Assembly (NCBI GenBank): GCA_963850995.1
Contig: CAWKNQ010000003.1
Location: forward strand, 1-64,000
DNA length: 64,000 nucleotides
From: Gaiellasilicea sp963850995
Lineage (GTDB): Bacteria > Actinomycetota > Thermoleophilia > Gaiellales > Gaiellaceae
Reading direction: 5' to 3'
Positions 16,959 to 26,460 of the stretch are shown in pieces; within the stretch, counting starts at the first letter, position 1, and each line of letters begins with the position of its first letter. Below the pieces are notes generated by a model. The model had not been told where the DNA came from. It searched no databases and saw only the letters and a program-made list of their open reading frames with translations. Position numbers and translations under genes: made by a program.

Positions 16959-19335
16959 GCCGGTAGCGGGCGAGCTTGTCGCGCTCGGCCTCGACCACCT
17001 CGGGCTTCGCGTTCGCGACGAACTTCTCGTTGGCGAGCATCCGCTCCCCCCGCTCGACCTCCTTGCGGAGGCGCTCGATCTCGGCGGCGGCGTTTCCGTT
17101 CACCTTCGCCCGCTCGGGACGGACGACCGCATCGAAGATCCGCTTCGTGTCTCCCTCGAGCTCGACGAGCACGCCGCTGCGGCGGAACGTCGCGGCCGCC
17201 GCCTGGACGCGCTCGAGCGAGTCGAGCTCGTCGGCGTACTCCGCGTCCGGCTCCGGCCAGGGCGTGACGATGAGGCGCGTGTCGTGGAACTGCGACCAGA
17301 TCTCCTCGGTCACGTGCGGCATCACCGGGTGCAGGAGCGTCAGCAGCTGCTCGAGCGCCGCGAGCGCGGTCGCGGCGGCGTCCTCGTCGCCCGCGCGGAG
17401 GCGCGGCTTGATCGACTCGGCGTACCAGTCGCAGAAGTCGTCGAACACGAGCCGGTAAAGCGCCTGCACGGACGGCGCGAACTCGAAGCGCGCCCAGGCC
17501 TGCTCGAGCTCGGCGCGGGTCGCGTCGAGGCGCGCGAGGATCCAGCGCTCCTCCAACTCGCGCGGTCGCGCGTCGGGCTCGACCTTGCTGGCGAGCAGCA
17601 GGCGCGCCACGTTCCAGAGCTTGTTGGCGAGCTTCCGCCCCTCCTCGATCATGCCGATGTTGAAGCGGACGTCCTGCGTCGACGACATCTTCAGGAGCCC
17701 GTACCGGGTCGCATCGGAGCCGTAGTCGGCGATGACCTCGAGGGGGTCGATGCCGGTGCCGAGGCTCTTGGACATGCGCCGGCCGTCGGCGGCCAGTACC
17801 GTCGAGTGGATGATCACGTCGCGGAACGGCACCTCGCCCAGCAGCTCGAGTCCGGAGAAGATCATCCGGTTCTCCCAGAGGCGGATGATCTCGCGCGCCG
17901 TCGTCTGCAGGTCGCCGGGATAGAACGACTTCAGGTCGTCGGTCTCTTCCGGCCAGCCGAGCGTCGCGAACGGCCAGAGCGCAGAGGAGAACCACGTGTC
18001 GAGCACGTCCTCGTCGCGCCGGAGCTCCTTGCCGCCCGCGAGCTCCCGCGCCTCCGCCTCTGCCTCGGCGCAGTAGATCTCGCCGTCGGCGTCGTACCAG
18101 ATCGGCAGCTGGTGGCCCCACCAGAGCTGTCGTGAGATGCACCAGTCGGGCGCGGTCTCGAGCGACTCGGTGGCAAAGCGGTGCTGCGAGTCCGGGTGGT
18201 AGCGGACGCGCCGCTCGCGCACCGCCGCAAGCGCGGGCTGCTTGAGCTCGTCCATCGCGCACCACCACTGCAGCGAGATGAGCGGCTCGATTCGGCTCTC
18301 GCAGCGCTCACACAGAGCGACCGAGTGGCGGTAGTGCTCCCGCTTCTCGATGAGGCCGCGGTCGCGGCACCAGGCGAGCACGTGTGCGCCGGCCTCCTCT
18401 TGCGTCAGCCCGGCGAGCTCGGGCACCGCGTCGTTCATGCGCCCGTCTGGACCGATCACCATCGGCTCGGGCAGGCCGTGGTCGCGGCCCATCTCGAAGT
18501 CGGTTGGGTCGTGCCCGGGCGTGATCTTGAGTGCGCCCGTGCCGAACTCCGGCTCGACGCGATCGTCGGCGATGATCGGCACGCGACGCTCGACGAACGG
18601 CACGATCGCCTCCTTCCCGACGAGGTCGCGGTAGCGCTCGTCGTCGGGGTGCACCGCGACGCCGACGTCGGCGGGGATCGTCGCCGGCCGCACGGTCGCG
18701 ATGGGGATGTGCCCCGAGCCGTCGGCGAGCTGGTAGCGGATCGTCGTCAGCGTGTCGTCGACGTCCTCGTGCACGAGCTCGAGGTCTGAGAGCGAGGTCT
18801 GGTGGAAGGGGCACCAGTTGATGATTCGGTTGTCCCGGTAGATCCACCCCTTGCGATAGAGGTGCACGAAGAAGCGCAGGACGGCGCGGACGTACGCGTC
18901 GTCCATCGTGAACCGCTCGCGCCGGTAGTCCATCGACGCGCCGAGGCGCCGGAACTGGAACATGATCTTGCCGCCGTACTCGCGCAGCCACTCCCAGACA
19001 CGGGCCTCGAACGCCTCGCGACCGAGCTCTTGCCGCGACGTCCCTTCGCGCGCGAGCTGCTTCTCGACCGCGGCCTGCGTCGCGATGCCGGCATGGTCGT
19101 AGCCCGTCTGGAAGAGGACGTTGTATCCCTGCATCCGCTTCAGCCGCATGAGGAGGTCGCCGAGAGAGACCTGCAGCGCGTGTCCCATGTGCAGCTCGCC
19201 GGTCACGTTCGGCGGCGGGAAGGCGTAGACGTAGCTCTCGCGCTTCGGGTCGGGCTCGGCGTTGTAGTGGCCCTCCTCCTCCCACGTGCGCTGCCAGCGT
19301 TCTTCGACGCCTTCTGGCTTGTACAGCGGCTCCAT
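16933..19335 (-). CDS. valS: Valyl-tRNA synthetase
   Basis: 800 aa, at the short end for ValRS. HIGH motif PPPNVTGELHMGHAL near residue 48, a CP1 editing domain, WWGHQLPIW, the KMSKS loop as GRRMSKSLGTG near residue 521 (R replaces the first K), an anticodon-binding domain and the C-terminal ValRS coiled coil (about 745-800). Charges tRNA-Val. Starts MEPLYKPEGVEERW; 24 nt separate it from the upstream gene. Confidence 0.97.
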   Translation of the reverse strand: MEPLYKPEGVEERWQRTWEEEGHYNAEPDPKRESYVYAFPPPNVTGELHMGHALQVSLGDLLMRLKRMQGYNVLFQTGYDHAGIATQAAVEKQLAREGTSRQELGREAFEARVWEWLREYGGKIMFQFRRLGASMDYRRERFTMDDAYVRAVLRFFVHLYRKGWIYRDNRIINWCPFHQTSLSDLELVHEDVDDTLTTIRYQLADGSGHIPIATVRPATIPADVGVAVHPDDERYRDLVGKEAIVPFVERRVPIIADDRVEPEFGTGALKITPGHDPTDFEMGRDHGLPEPMVIGPDGRMNDAVPELAGLTQEEAGAHVLAWCRDRGLIEKREHYRHSVALCERCESRIEPLISLQWWCAMDELKQPALAAVRERRVRYHPDSQHRFATESLETAPDWCISRQLWWGHQLPIWYDADGEIYCAEAEAEARELAGGKELRRDEDVLDTWFSSALWPFATLGWPEETDDLKSFYPGDLQTTAREIIRLWENRMIFSGLELLGEVPFRDVIIHSTVLAADGRRMSKSLGTGIDPLEVIADYGSDATRYGLLKMSSTQDVRFNIGMIEEGRKLANKLWNVARLLLASKVEPDARPRELEERWILARLDATRAELEQAWARFEFAPSVQALYRLVFDDFCDWYAESIKPRLRAGDEDAAATALAALEQLLTLLHPVMPHVTEEIWSQFHDTRLIVTPWPEPDAEYADELDSLERVQAAAATFRRSGVLVELEGDTKRIFDAVVRPERAKVNGNAAAEIERLRKEVERGERMLANEKFVANAKPEVVEAERDKLARYRRELDALTG

Positions 19336-19358
19336 CGCCGCATTGTAGGGAGCCTCGT

Positions 19359-19874
19359 TTACGCGGCCAGCTGCTCCTTCGCCTTCTGCTCGAGGTCGAA
19401 GATCAGCCAGCTCGACGACGCGTGCGCGTAGAGCGTTCCGTCCTCACCCTCCAGCCTCGCCTCCGCGGTCGCGACGCGCGAGCCGGGATGGACGACGGTT
19501 CCCTCGGCGCGCAGGATCCCCGAGCCCAGCGTGACCGGGCGCACGAAGCTCGACTTCAGCTCGATCGTGACCGGCGCGATGCCCGCATCGAGCTTCGAGT
19601 GGACGGCGCAGCCCATCACGGTGTCGAGCACGGTCGTGAGGATCCCGCCGTGCACGGCGCCGAGCGCGTTGTAGTGCTCCTCGCGCGGCTCGTAGGCGAA
19701 GACCACGCGGCCGGGCATGACGAAGCGCGGCGCGAAGCCGACGAGCTCGGCGGCCGGCGGCGCCGGAATCAGGCCGGAGGAGATGCGGTGGAGGATCTCG
19801 AGTCCCGTCAGGCCGTCGGACATGGCGGCGGCTTCGGACGGATCGTGCCAGGTGATGGTTCGCGTGCGGGTCAT
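19359..19874 (-). CDS. PaaI-family acyl-CoA thioesterase (hotdog fold)
   Basis: 171 aa. Hotdog core with NALGAVHGGILTTVLDTVMGCAV (catalytic-site Gly-Gly and Asp region) and KSSFVRPVTLGSG. ATG chosen because an AGGAG Shine-Dalgarno lies 7 nt upstream. It hydrolyses aryl- or short acyl-CoA thioesters; the substrate is unknown. Divergent from the HxlR regulator at 19930, with an inverted repeat between them, so it is probably its target. A second paralogue lies at 22410. Confidence 0.88.
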   Translation of the reverse strand: MTRTRTITWHDPSEAAAMSDGLTGLEILHRISSGLIPAPPAAELVGFAPRFVMPGRVVFAYEPREEHYNALGAVHGGILTTVLDTVMGCAVHSKLDAGIAPVTIELKSSFVRPVTLGSGILRAEGTVVHPGSRVATAEARLEGEDGTLYAHASSSWLIFDLEQKAKEQLAA

Positions 19875-19921
19875 CGCCCTCTCCTGTCCGTTGCGTTTCG
19901 CTACTGACTCTAGACGAGTGG

Positions 19922-19936
19922 GTTGCAAAATGCAAC
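19922..19936. promoter_or_regulatory. Putative HxlR operator
   Basis: GTTGCAAAATGCAAC, a perfect 6-3-6 inverted repeat that includes the ATG of the HxlR gene. It sits in the short space between the thioesterase and the regulator, the normal place for an autoregulatory HxlR site. Binding is an inference. Confidence 0.55.
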
Positions 19937-20404
19937 TATGCCCTCGATGCAGGGAGTACGACTGGACGCGCGACAACTGCGCCGTGGGGAACACGCTGGC
20001 CGTCATCGGCGAGCGCTGGACGTCTGCTCGTGCTGCGCGAGGCGTTCCTCGGCGTGCGCCGCTTCGAGCAGATTCAGCGGAACACGGGGATCGCGCGGAA
20101 CATCCTCAGCGACCGACTGAACACGCTCGTCCTGCAGGGAATCCTCAGGAAGGAGCGCTACCAGGAGCGGCCGGAGCGCTTCGAGTACCGCTTGACGGAC
20201 AGGGGCCTCGACCTCTATCCCGTCCTCCTGACGATCATGGACTGGGGAGCGAAGCACAGCGGCGGGAGCGCGATGGTCCTGACGCACAAGAGCTGCGGCG
20301 CGGCGATGATGCCTCGTCTCGCGTGCCCCGAGTGCGGTGAGCCGGTGGCTGCGCGCGACATGCGCGCCGTGCGCGACGAGGCGCCGGTGCGCGAGAGCGC
20401 GTAG
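19930..20404 (+). CDS. HxlR-family transcriptional regulator, frameshifted
   Basis: Winged helix-turn-helix protein. N-terminus MQLCPRCREYDWTRDNCAVG, then TLAVIGERWT; after that one extra T near 20023 shifts the frame, and the remainder (LREAFLGVRRFEQIQ, RNILSDRLNTLVLQGIL, YRLTDRGLDLYPVLL) is in frame 2. Removing the T gives WTLLVLREAFLGVRRF, exactly the family consensus. The C-terminus has a CPECGEP zinc-ribbon-like tail. The cupin gene follows after one base. Confidence 0.85.
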
Positions 20405-20405
20405 C

Positions 20406-20750
20406 GTGCAGACGCTCAGCTTCGGGCGCGGCGACGGGTGGCGCGTGGATGCCTACAGCAGTGATTTCACGCTCAGTCCCCTGACCGCACCGGACGGCAC
20501 AGTCAAGGCGGCGTGCTTCCACGTCCCGGCCGGCGGGGTGATCGGATTCCACGAGGCGACCGTCCCACAGCTCTACTGCGTCGTCGCGGGCTCAGGCTGG
20601 GTCACCGGGCCGGATCGCAGGCGCGTCGGGATCGGTCCGCTCGAGGCCGCGTTCTGGGAGGCGGGCGAAGAGCACGAGTCCGGGAGTGAGGACGGGATGA
20701 CCGTGATCGTGCTCGAGGGCGACGTCGCGCCCTACCTGCCGACCGCGTAG
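20406..20750 (+). CDS. Cupin-domain protein
   Basis: 114 aa, GTG start one base after the HxlR stop. Cupin motif 1-like segment VPAGGVIGFHEATVPQLYCV, then GSGWVTGPD and motif 2-like FWEAGEEHESGSED with histidine and glutamates suited to metal binding. The reaction is unknown; small cupins of this kind bind a metal and a small ligand. Its tail overlaps the convergent gene at 20732. Confidence 0.78.
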   Translation: MQTLSFGRGDGWRVDAYSSDFTLSPLTAPDGTVKAACFHVPAGGVIGFHEATVPQLYCVVAGSGWVTGPDRRRVGIGPLEAAFWEAGEEHESGSEDGMTVIVLEGDVAPYLPTA

Positions 20751-22405
20751 CCCTGCATGCCGCGCGGGTTCGCACCCGCCTTGAGCAGGCCGTCGGACTC
20801 GCGCGCGACGGCGGTGACGCGGCCGAGCGTCCAGGGACCCGAAACCTCGACGTCGTGTCCGCGCCGGCGCAGGTCGTCGACGACCTCGTCGCCGAACCGC
20901 TCCTCGACGGTGACCGAACGGCGTGCGAAGCCGCGCGGATAGAACGACGAGATCAGGTGGTCGGTATGGAACTCGGGCGCGTCGATCGCCTCCTGCAGGT
21001 CGAGGCCGAGGTCGACGTGGCGGACGAAGGCGTGCAACGCCCACTGCTCCTGCTGGTCCCCGCCGGGCGTGCCCCAGGCGAGGTACGGCTCGCCGTCTCG
21101 GAGCGCGAGGCCCGGGGAGAGCGTCGTCCGCGGCCGGGCGCCCGGGCGGAGCGAGGACGGCAGGCCCTCCTCGAGCCAGAACATCTGCGCGCGCGTGCCG
21201 AGCGGCCAGCCAAGTGACGGGATCACCGGTGAGCTCTGCAGCCAGCCGCCGCTCGGTGTGGCCGAGACCATGTTGCCCCAGCGGTCAACGACATCGAGGT
21301 GGACGGTGTCGCCTCGGGTCGGCTCGCCCGCTCCCGGCGTGACGGCGGCGCCGACGACGGTGGGCAGCTGTCCGAGCCCCGGCCGGTAGTCGTCCGACGC
21401 GTCTTCCGTCACGAGCGCCCGTCTCTCGGCGTTGTACTCGCGCGAGAGCAACGTCTCGAGCGGCACCTCGGCATCGCCGTACAGCGCGTCGCGGTCGGCG
21501 TGGGCCAGCTTTGCGCACTCGGTGACGAGGTGGACGAGCTCGGCGGGCGACAGCTCGGCCAGGTCGAAGCCCTCGAGCAACGCAAGCTGCTGCAGGCCCA
21601 CCGGCCCCGCGCCCCACGGGAGCGTCTTGCAGACGGTGAGCCCGCGGTACTCGAGCTGCGCGACCGGCTCGAGGGAGGCGCGCCACCGGGCGAGGTCGGC
21701 GCCGGTGAGTAGGCCGCCCTCGGCGGCGACGAAGCGGTCGATCTCCTCGGCGACGAACCCCTCGTACCAGGCGCGCCGGGCCTTCTCGATCTCCTCCTCG
21801 CGCGAGCCCCCACGGGCCTCGTCGAGGATGCGCCTGTAGGTGGCGGCGAGGGCCTGGTTGCGGAAGAGCGACCCGACCGCGGGTGCCGGCAGGTAGAGGT
21901 CGGCGGATCCGGGCCACTCCCCGAGCAGCTCCTCGGTCCGATCGATCGTGGCGCGGATCCCGGCTACCACCGGGTAGCCGTGCTCTGCGTAGCCGATCGC
22001 GAACGAGAGCACGTCCTCCAGCCTGAGCGTGCCGAACTGCTCGAGCAGGAGCAACCAGCCGCCGAACGCTCCCGGCACGCAGGCCGCGAGGACGCCCGTC
22101 CCTGGGACGAGGTCGTGCCCGCGCTCTCGGTAGCGCTCGATCGTCGCGTCCGCCGGAGCCACGCCCTGACCGCAGAGCGCGACCGGCTCGCCGTGCGAAG
22201 TGGGCCAGAGCAGCGCCGGCACCTCACCTCCTGGTCCATTCAGATGCGGCTCGACCACCTGGAGCGTGAACCCCGTGGCGACGGCGGCGTCGAAGGCGTT
22301 GCCGCCGCGCTCGAGCACCGACATGCCTGCCGCGGACGCGAGCCAGTGCGTCGAGGCGACCATGCCGAACGTGCCGCGGAGCTCGGGCCGTGTCGTGAAG
22401 CTCAC
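20732..22405 (-). CDS. Gamma-glutamyltransferase family protein
   Basis: 557 aa Ntn-hydrolase. N-terminal GMVASTHWLASAAGMSVL and GGNAFDAAVATGF, then the maturation site with the nucleophile threonine in GDTVHLDVVDRWGNMVSAT and the C-terminal glycine-rich GTPGGDQQEQWALH. These match GGT-like proteins, which autocleave into two subunits. No obvious signal peptide is seen, so it is probably cytoplasmic; glutathione is unlikely as substrate in this phylum. Confidence 0.9.
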   Translation of the reverse strand: MSFTTRPELRGTFGMVASTHWLASAAGMSVLERGGNAFDAAVATGFTLQVVEPHLNGPGGEVPALLWPTSHGEPVALCGQGVAPADATIERYRERGHDLVPGTGVLAACVPGAFGGWLLLLEQFGTLRLEDVLSFAIGYAEHGYPVVAGIRATIDRTEELLGEWPGSADLYLPAPAVGSLFRNQALAATYRRILDEARGGSREEEIEKARRAWYEGFVAEEIDRFVAAEGGLLTGADLARWRASLEPVAQLEYRGLTVCKTLPWGAGPVGLQQLALLEGFDLAELSPAELVHLVTECAKLAHADRDALYGDAEVPLETLLSREYNAERRALVTEDASDDYRPGLGQLPTVVGAAVTPGAGEPTRGDTVHLDVVDRWGNMVSATPSGGWLQSSPVIPSLGWPLGTRAQMFWLEEGLPSSLRPGARPRTTLSPGLALRDGEPYLAWGTPGGDQQEQWALHAFVRHVDLGLDLQEAIDAPEFHTDHLISSFYPRGFARRSVTVEERFGDEVVDDLRRRGHDVEVSGPWTLGRVTAVARESDGLLKAGANPRGMQGYAVGR

Positions 22406-22409
22406 GACG

Positions 22410-22883
22410 TCACTGGAAGATGAGGCAGGTCGTCGTGCCGTGGGCGAGCAGCTTGCCGGCGCCGTCGGTGACCTTCCCCTCCGCAGTCGCCACTCGAGAG
22501 CCCTTGTGGATCACGACGCCTTCGCAGCGGATCAGACCCGTGTCGGCGGTGATCGGGCGGACGAAGTTCGTCTTCACCTCGAGCGTCGTGTAGCGATCGC
22601 CTTCCGCGAGGGTCGTGTGCACCGCGCAGCCCATCGCCGAGTCGAGGAGCGTCAGCGCGATACCACCGTGGACGGAGCCAATCGGGTTGTAGTGCTGCGG
22701 GCCCGGCTCCATCTCGAAGACGGCGCGTCCCGGTTCTGCCGAGACGCCGCGAAAGCCCATCAGCTGCATGATCGGCGCCGGCGGCAGCTCGCCGTTGAAG
22801 ATCGCCTGGACGTACTCCATCCCCGAGAGCCGCAGCCCGCGTTCCGCGACCTCACGCGGGTCTAGGGCGTCGACGCCGACCAT
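22410..22883 (-). CDS. PaaI-family thioesterase, second copy
   Basis: 157 aa hotdog protein, similar in plan to 19359..19874: PIGSVHGGIALTLLDSAMGCAVH and KTNFVRPITADTG. It ends 4 nt upstream of the GGT-like gene, so the two are likely cotranscribed. Acyl-CoA substrate unknown. Divergent from the small RHH gene at 22950. Confidence 0.87.
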   Translation of the reverse strand: MVGVDALDPREVAERGLRLSGMEYVQAIFNGELPPAPIMQLMGFRGVSAEPGRAVFEMEPGPQHYNPIGSVHGGIALTLLDSAMGCAVHTTLAEGDRYTTLEVKTNFVRPITADTGLIRCEGVVIHKGSRVATAEGKVTDGAGKLLAHGTTTCLIFQ

Positions 22884-22949
22884 GCCGTGACCCTAGCGAG
22901 AAGTCGTTGCGCAATCGGCACACATCCGTGGCGAAGGCGGAGGCGGTGC

Positions 22950-23207
22950 ATGGGTACACATGTGGTGATGGCTCAACGGTTTCACGTTCTGCTCACAACG
23001 AGGCAGCACGCCCTCCTCAACGAGGAGGCCGATCGCACGGGTCTCTCGATCGGCGAACTGATCCGACGCGCAGTCGATGCCGCGTACAGGCCGCATCTGC
23101 GGCCAACGGTTCGCGGCGTCGAGCTGAGCGTCGGCCTCTGGCGACGGCCGGACGCGGCCGTGGCCGGACGGCGAGGCGGCCGCACGCTGGACGCGCCCGA
23201 GGTCTAG
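22950..23207 (+). CDS. Small ribbon-helix-helix-type protein
   Basis: 85 aa. RFHVLLTTRQHALLNEEADR and GLSIGELIRRAVDAAY form the beta-strand plus two helices of a MetJ/Arc-type DNA-binding fold. The tail is basic with RRGGRT. The start at 22950 has a GGAGG Shine-Dalgarno; ATG 22968 is an alternative. No toxin gene is adjacent. CACATGTG, a small palindrome, lies between the two starts and could be its own site. Its TAG directly abuts the clpX stop. Confidence 0.7.
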   Translation: MGTHVVMAQRFHVLLTTRQHALLNEEADRTGLSIGELIRRAVDAAYRPHLRPTVRGVELSVGLWRRPDAAVAGRRGGRTLDAPEV

Positions 23208-24482
23208 CTAGGCGGACTCTTCGGCGAAGGCAGGCGCCTCGTCGATGCCGTCCGCGCTCGTGACCAGCGTCGGCTTCAGGCCCTTCGAGATCGTCTCCTT
23301 CGTGATCACGCACTTGGAGACGTCCTTGCGAGACGGCAGCTCGAACATGACGTCGAGGAGCGCGTTCTCGATGATCGAGCGGAGGCCGCGGGCACCGGTC
23401 TCGCGGGCGAGCGCCTTGTCGGCGATCTCCCAGAGCGCGTCGTCGCGGAACTCGAGCTCGATCGAGTCATAGCCGAAGAAGCGCTGGTACTGGCGTGTGA
23501 GCGCGTTCTTCGGCTCGGTCAGGATCTGGACGAGATCCTCGCGCCGCAGCTGGTGGACAGCGGAGATGACCGGCAGGCGGCCGATGAACTCGGGGATCAG
23601 CCCGAAGCTGAGCAGGTCCTCCGGCATCACGTCGGAGAGCAGCTCGGCGCTCTCCTCGGAGTGGCGGGAGCGCACGTCGGCCCCGAACCCGACCGAGTTC
23701 TTGCCGATCCGCCGGCCGATGATCTTGTCGAGCCCCGCGAAGGCGCCGCCGCAGATGAAGAGGATGTTCGTCGTGTCGATCGAGAGGAACTCCTGGTGCG
23801 GGTGCTTGCGCCCACCCTGTGGCGGCACTGAGGCCACCGTTCCCTCGAGGATCTTGAGGAGCGCCTGCTGCACGCCCTCGCCGGAGACGTCGCGCGTGAT
23901 CGACGGGTTGTCGGCCTTGCGGGCGATCTTGTCGACCTCGTCGATGTAGATGATCCCGGTCTCGGCCTTCTTGATGTCGAAGTCGGCGGCCTGGATCAGC
24001 TTCAGGAGGATGTTCTCGACGTCTTCGCCGACGTAGCCGGCCTCGGTCAGCGCGGTCGCGTCTGCGATCGCGAACGGCACGTTCAGGATCCGCGCCAGCG
24101 TCTGCGCCAGCAGCGTCTTGCCGCACCCGGTCGGCCCGAGCAGGAGGATGTTCGACTTCTGCAGCTCGACGTCGCCGTCCTCCTGCCCCATCCGCACGCG
24201 CTTGTAGTGGTTGTAGACCGCGACTGCGAGCGTCCGCTTCGCTTCTTCCTGCGAGACGACGTAGTCGTTGAGCACGGAATAGATGTCGAGCGGACGCGGC
24301 AGGTTGTCGAGGTCGAGCTGGGTCGGGGTCGTCAGCTCCTCGTCGATGATCTCGTTGCAGAGATCGATGCACTCGTCGCAGATGTAGACACCCGGGCCGG
24401 CGATCAGCTTCTTGACTTGGCGCTGGCTCTTGCCGCAGAAGCTACAGAGGAGTTGCTCGTTGCCTTCGGATGCGCGGGCCAT
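23208..24482 (-). CDS. clpX: ATP-dependent Clp protease ATPase subunit ClpX
   Basis: 424 aa. N-terminal C4 zinc finger (Cys13, 16, 35, 38), Walker A GPTGCGKT near residue 117, pore motif AGYVGEDVENIL, Walker B IIYIDEVDK, sensor regions and arginine finger GRRIGK, and the ClpP-binding loop IGF-like LSFGL. Unfolds and feeds substrates to ClpP, encoded just upstream. Confidence 0.98.
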   Translation of the reverse strand: MARASEGNEQLLCSFCGKSQRQVKKLIAGPGVYICDECIDLCNEIIDEELTTPTQLDLDNLPRPLDIYSVLNDYVVSQEEAKRTLAVAVYNHYKRVRMGQEDGDVELQKSNILLLGPTGCGKTLLAQTLARILNVPFAIADATALTEAGYVGEDVENILLKLIQAADFDIKKAETGIIYIDEVDKIARKADNPSITRDVSGEGVQQALLKILEGTVASVPPQGGRKHPHQEFLSIDTTNILFICGGAFAGLDKIIGRRIGKNSVGFGADVRSRHSEESAELLSDVMPEDLLSFGLIPEFIGRLPVISAVHQLRREDLVQILTEPKNALTRQYQRFFGYDSIELEFRDDALWEIADKALARETGARGLRSIIENALLDVMFELPSRKDVSKCVITKETISKGLKPTLVTSADGIDEAPAFAEESA

Positions 24483-24518
24483 GTCTCCTTGTACCTCGGA
24501 TTCGCTTAAACAGCTAGG

Positions 24519-25103
24519 TCAGCGGTGCTCGATCACGCGGTCGATGATCCCGTATTCGTTCGCCTCTTGCGCTGTGAGGAAGTAGTCGCGCTCCATGTCC
24601 TTCGAAACCTTGTCGATGTCCTGCCCGCTGTGCTGACTGATGATCTCCTCGAGCCTTCGTTTGAGCGCGATCGTCTCGCGGGCAGCAATCTCGATGTCGG
24701 TCGCCTGTCCCTGGAAGCCTCCCGACACCTGGTGGATGAGGATCTTTGCGTTCGGCAGGGCCATCCGCTTCCCTGCTGCGCCGCCGCCGAGCAAGAGCGC
24801 GCCCATGCTCATCGCGATCCCGACGCAGATCGTCTGGATGTCGGGCTTGACGAACTGCATCGTGTCGTAGATCGCGAGACCCGCGTAGACCGAGCCGCCC
24901 GGGGAGTTGATGTAGAGCGAGATGTCCTTGTCCGGATCCTCCGACTCGAGGTGCAGGAGCTGCGCCACGATCAGGTTCGCAATCTGGTCGTCGACCGGGG
25001 TGCCGAGGAAGATGATCCGCTCGTTGAGCAAGCGGGAGTAGATGTCGAAGGAGCGCTCGCCGCGCGACGTCTGCTCGATCACCATCGGGATCAACGGGCT
25101 CAT
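24519..25103 (-). CDS. clpP: ATP-dependent Clp protease proteolytic subunit ClpP
   Basis: 194 aa. Catalytic triad Ser99 (GIAMSMGALLL), His124 (ILIHQVSGG) and Asp172 (RDYFLTAQEA). No propeptide is obvious beyond MSPLIPMVIEQ. The ATG overlaps the tig stop (ATGA); clpX follows after 36 nt. This is the standard tig-clpP-clpX order. Confidence 0.98.
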   Translation of the reverse strand: MSPLIPMVIEQTSRGERSFDIYSRLLNERIIFLGTPVDDQIANLIVAQLLHLESEDPDKDISLYINSPGGSVYAGLAIYDTMQFVKPDIQTICVGIAMSMGALLLGGGAAGKRMALPNAKILIHQVSGGFQGQATDIEIAARETIALKRRLEEIISQHSGQDIDKVSKDMERDYFLTAQEANEYGIIDRVIEHR

Positions 25104-26452
25104 GCAGTCTCCTTGCTACCGGGGGTCCACAACTTCGTCTCGGTCTCGGGTGTTTCCTTGTCGGGGGTCCAGATCGCCTCGCGCGCCTCTGCCTGCTCGA
25201 TCGGAATGGGCTTCACCTCGGCGGCGAGGCGGTCGAGCGCGGCACGGAGACGCAGGTCCTCGCGGAGGTCCTCCTGGCGCCCGTGCTGCCAGAGATCCTC
25301 GATCACCTGCTCCGCATCGTCTCCCGAGGCCTCGGCCTGTTCGCGGACGAGCGTCTTGATCTCCTCGTCCGAGATGTCGATCGCGAGCTTGTCGGCGACT
25401 GCCTCGAGCGCGAGCTCGCGGGCGACGGACAGCGACGCCTCCAGCCCCATCGTGGCGGTCAGCTCCTCGGCCGTTCGGCCGGTCACCTGCAAGTAGGTGT
25501 CGAGACTGACCTGGCGTCGCTCGAGGGAGCGCACGAAACCGGTGAGGAGCTCACGCGTGCGCGACTCGACGAGCGGCCCGGCCGGGCTGACCTTCGACGC
25601 AGTCACCAGCGCATCGACCGCGTTGGCGCGGAAGACGCTCTCGATCTCCGCCTCGATCTGCTCGCGCAGTCGACTCTCGATGTCGCCGCGCAGCTCGCCG
25701 ATGGTGTCGAACTCGCTCGCGGACCGGGCGAGCTCGTCGTCGAGCTCGGGCAGCACCTTCCCCTTGATCTCCTTGACCTGGATCTCGACCGACGCGGTCG
25801 ACTCGTCGGCGAGCTCGTACGTCACGCTCTTCGTCTCCCCGGTGGTCGAGCCGACGAGCGCAGCTTCGACCTCGTCCACGAGCCGGCCCGAGCCGAGCTC
25901 CACGACCGTGTCTCGCTGTGCCTCGCCGTCGGAGGAGACGATGTCGACGACCAGCGTGTCGCCCTCGCGCGCCGGGCGGTCGTCGGCCGGGACGAGCTCG
26001 GCGACGGAGTCGCGCAACGCCTCGAGCTCCTGCGCCACGAGCTCCTCGGGGACCTCCGCCTCGGGGCGGCCGACCTCGAGCTCTCGCCAGTCGGCGACGG
26101 CGACCTTGGGCTGCACGGGCACCGTCGCCTGGAACCGCCAGGCGGAGCCGTCCTCGGTCGGGAGGTCGTACTCGTACTGCGGCTGCGCGACGGGACGGAT
26201 GCGGGCGCGAGCCGCGGCGTTCCAGAACCAGCCGGAGATGTGGCTGTCGACAGCCTCCGCGTAGATCCGCTCCCGGCCGAGCCGCTGTACCAGCACCTGC
26301 GCGGGCACCTTGCCGGATCGGAAGCCGGGGATCTTGACTGAGGCTGCGAGGTCGGAGGTGGCGTGCTCGACGGCGTGGTGGACGTCGTGTGCGGGCACGT
26401 CCACCGTCAAGCGGACGGTGTCGCCGCCGAGCTCCTCCACCTGCGTCTCCAT
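25100..26452 (-). CDS. tig: Trigger factor chaperone
   Basis: 450 aa. N-terminal ribosome-binding domain with the signature VKIPGFRSGKVPAQVLVQR, central FKBP-type PPIase domain (PAREGDTLVVDIVSS) and long C-terminal helical arms (EIESVFRANAVDALVTASKV). The tail contains a repeated WTPDKETPETETK / WTPGSKETA element. ATG start METQVEELGG; a TTG four codons earlier would overlap the arsC-type gene stop. Confidence 0.95.
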   Translation of the reverse strand: METQVEELGGDTVRLTVDVPAHDVHHAVEHATSDLAASVKIPGFRSGKVPAQVLVQRLGRERIYAEAVDSHISGWFWNAAARARIRPVAQPQYEYDLPTEDGSAWRFQATVPVQPKVAVADWRELEVGRPEAEVPEELVAQELEALRDSVAELVPADDRPAREGDTLVVDIVSSDGEAQRDTVVELGSGRLVDEVEAALVGSTTGETKSVTYELADESTASVEIQVKEIKGKVLPELDDELARSASEFDTIGELRGDIESRLREQIEAEIESVFRANAVDALVTASKVSPAGPLVESRTRELLTGFVRSLERRQVSLDTYLQVTGRTAEELTATMGLEASLSVARELALEAVADKLAIDISDEEIKTLVREQAEASGDDAEQVIEDLWQHGRQEDLREDLRLRAALDRLAAEVKPIPIEQAEAREAIWTPDKETPETETKLWTPGSKETA

Positions 26453-26460
26453 CAGGTCAT

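Noticed and set aside
22950..23207. Type II toxin-antitoxin pair
   Set aside because: The RHH protein has no adjacent toxin; the next gene is clpX on the other strand.
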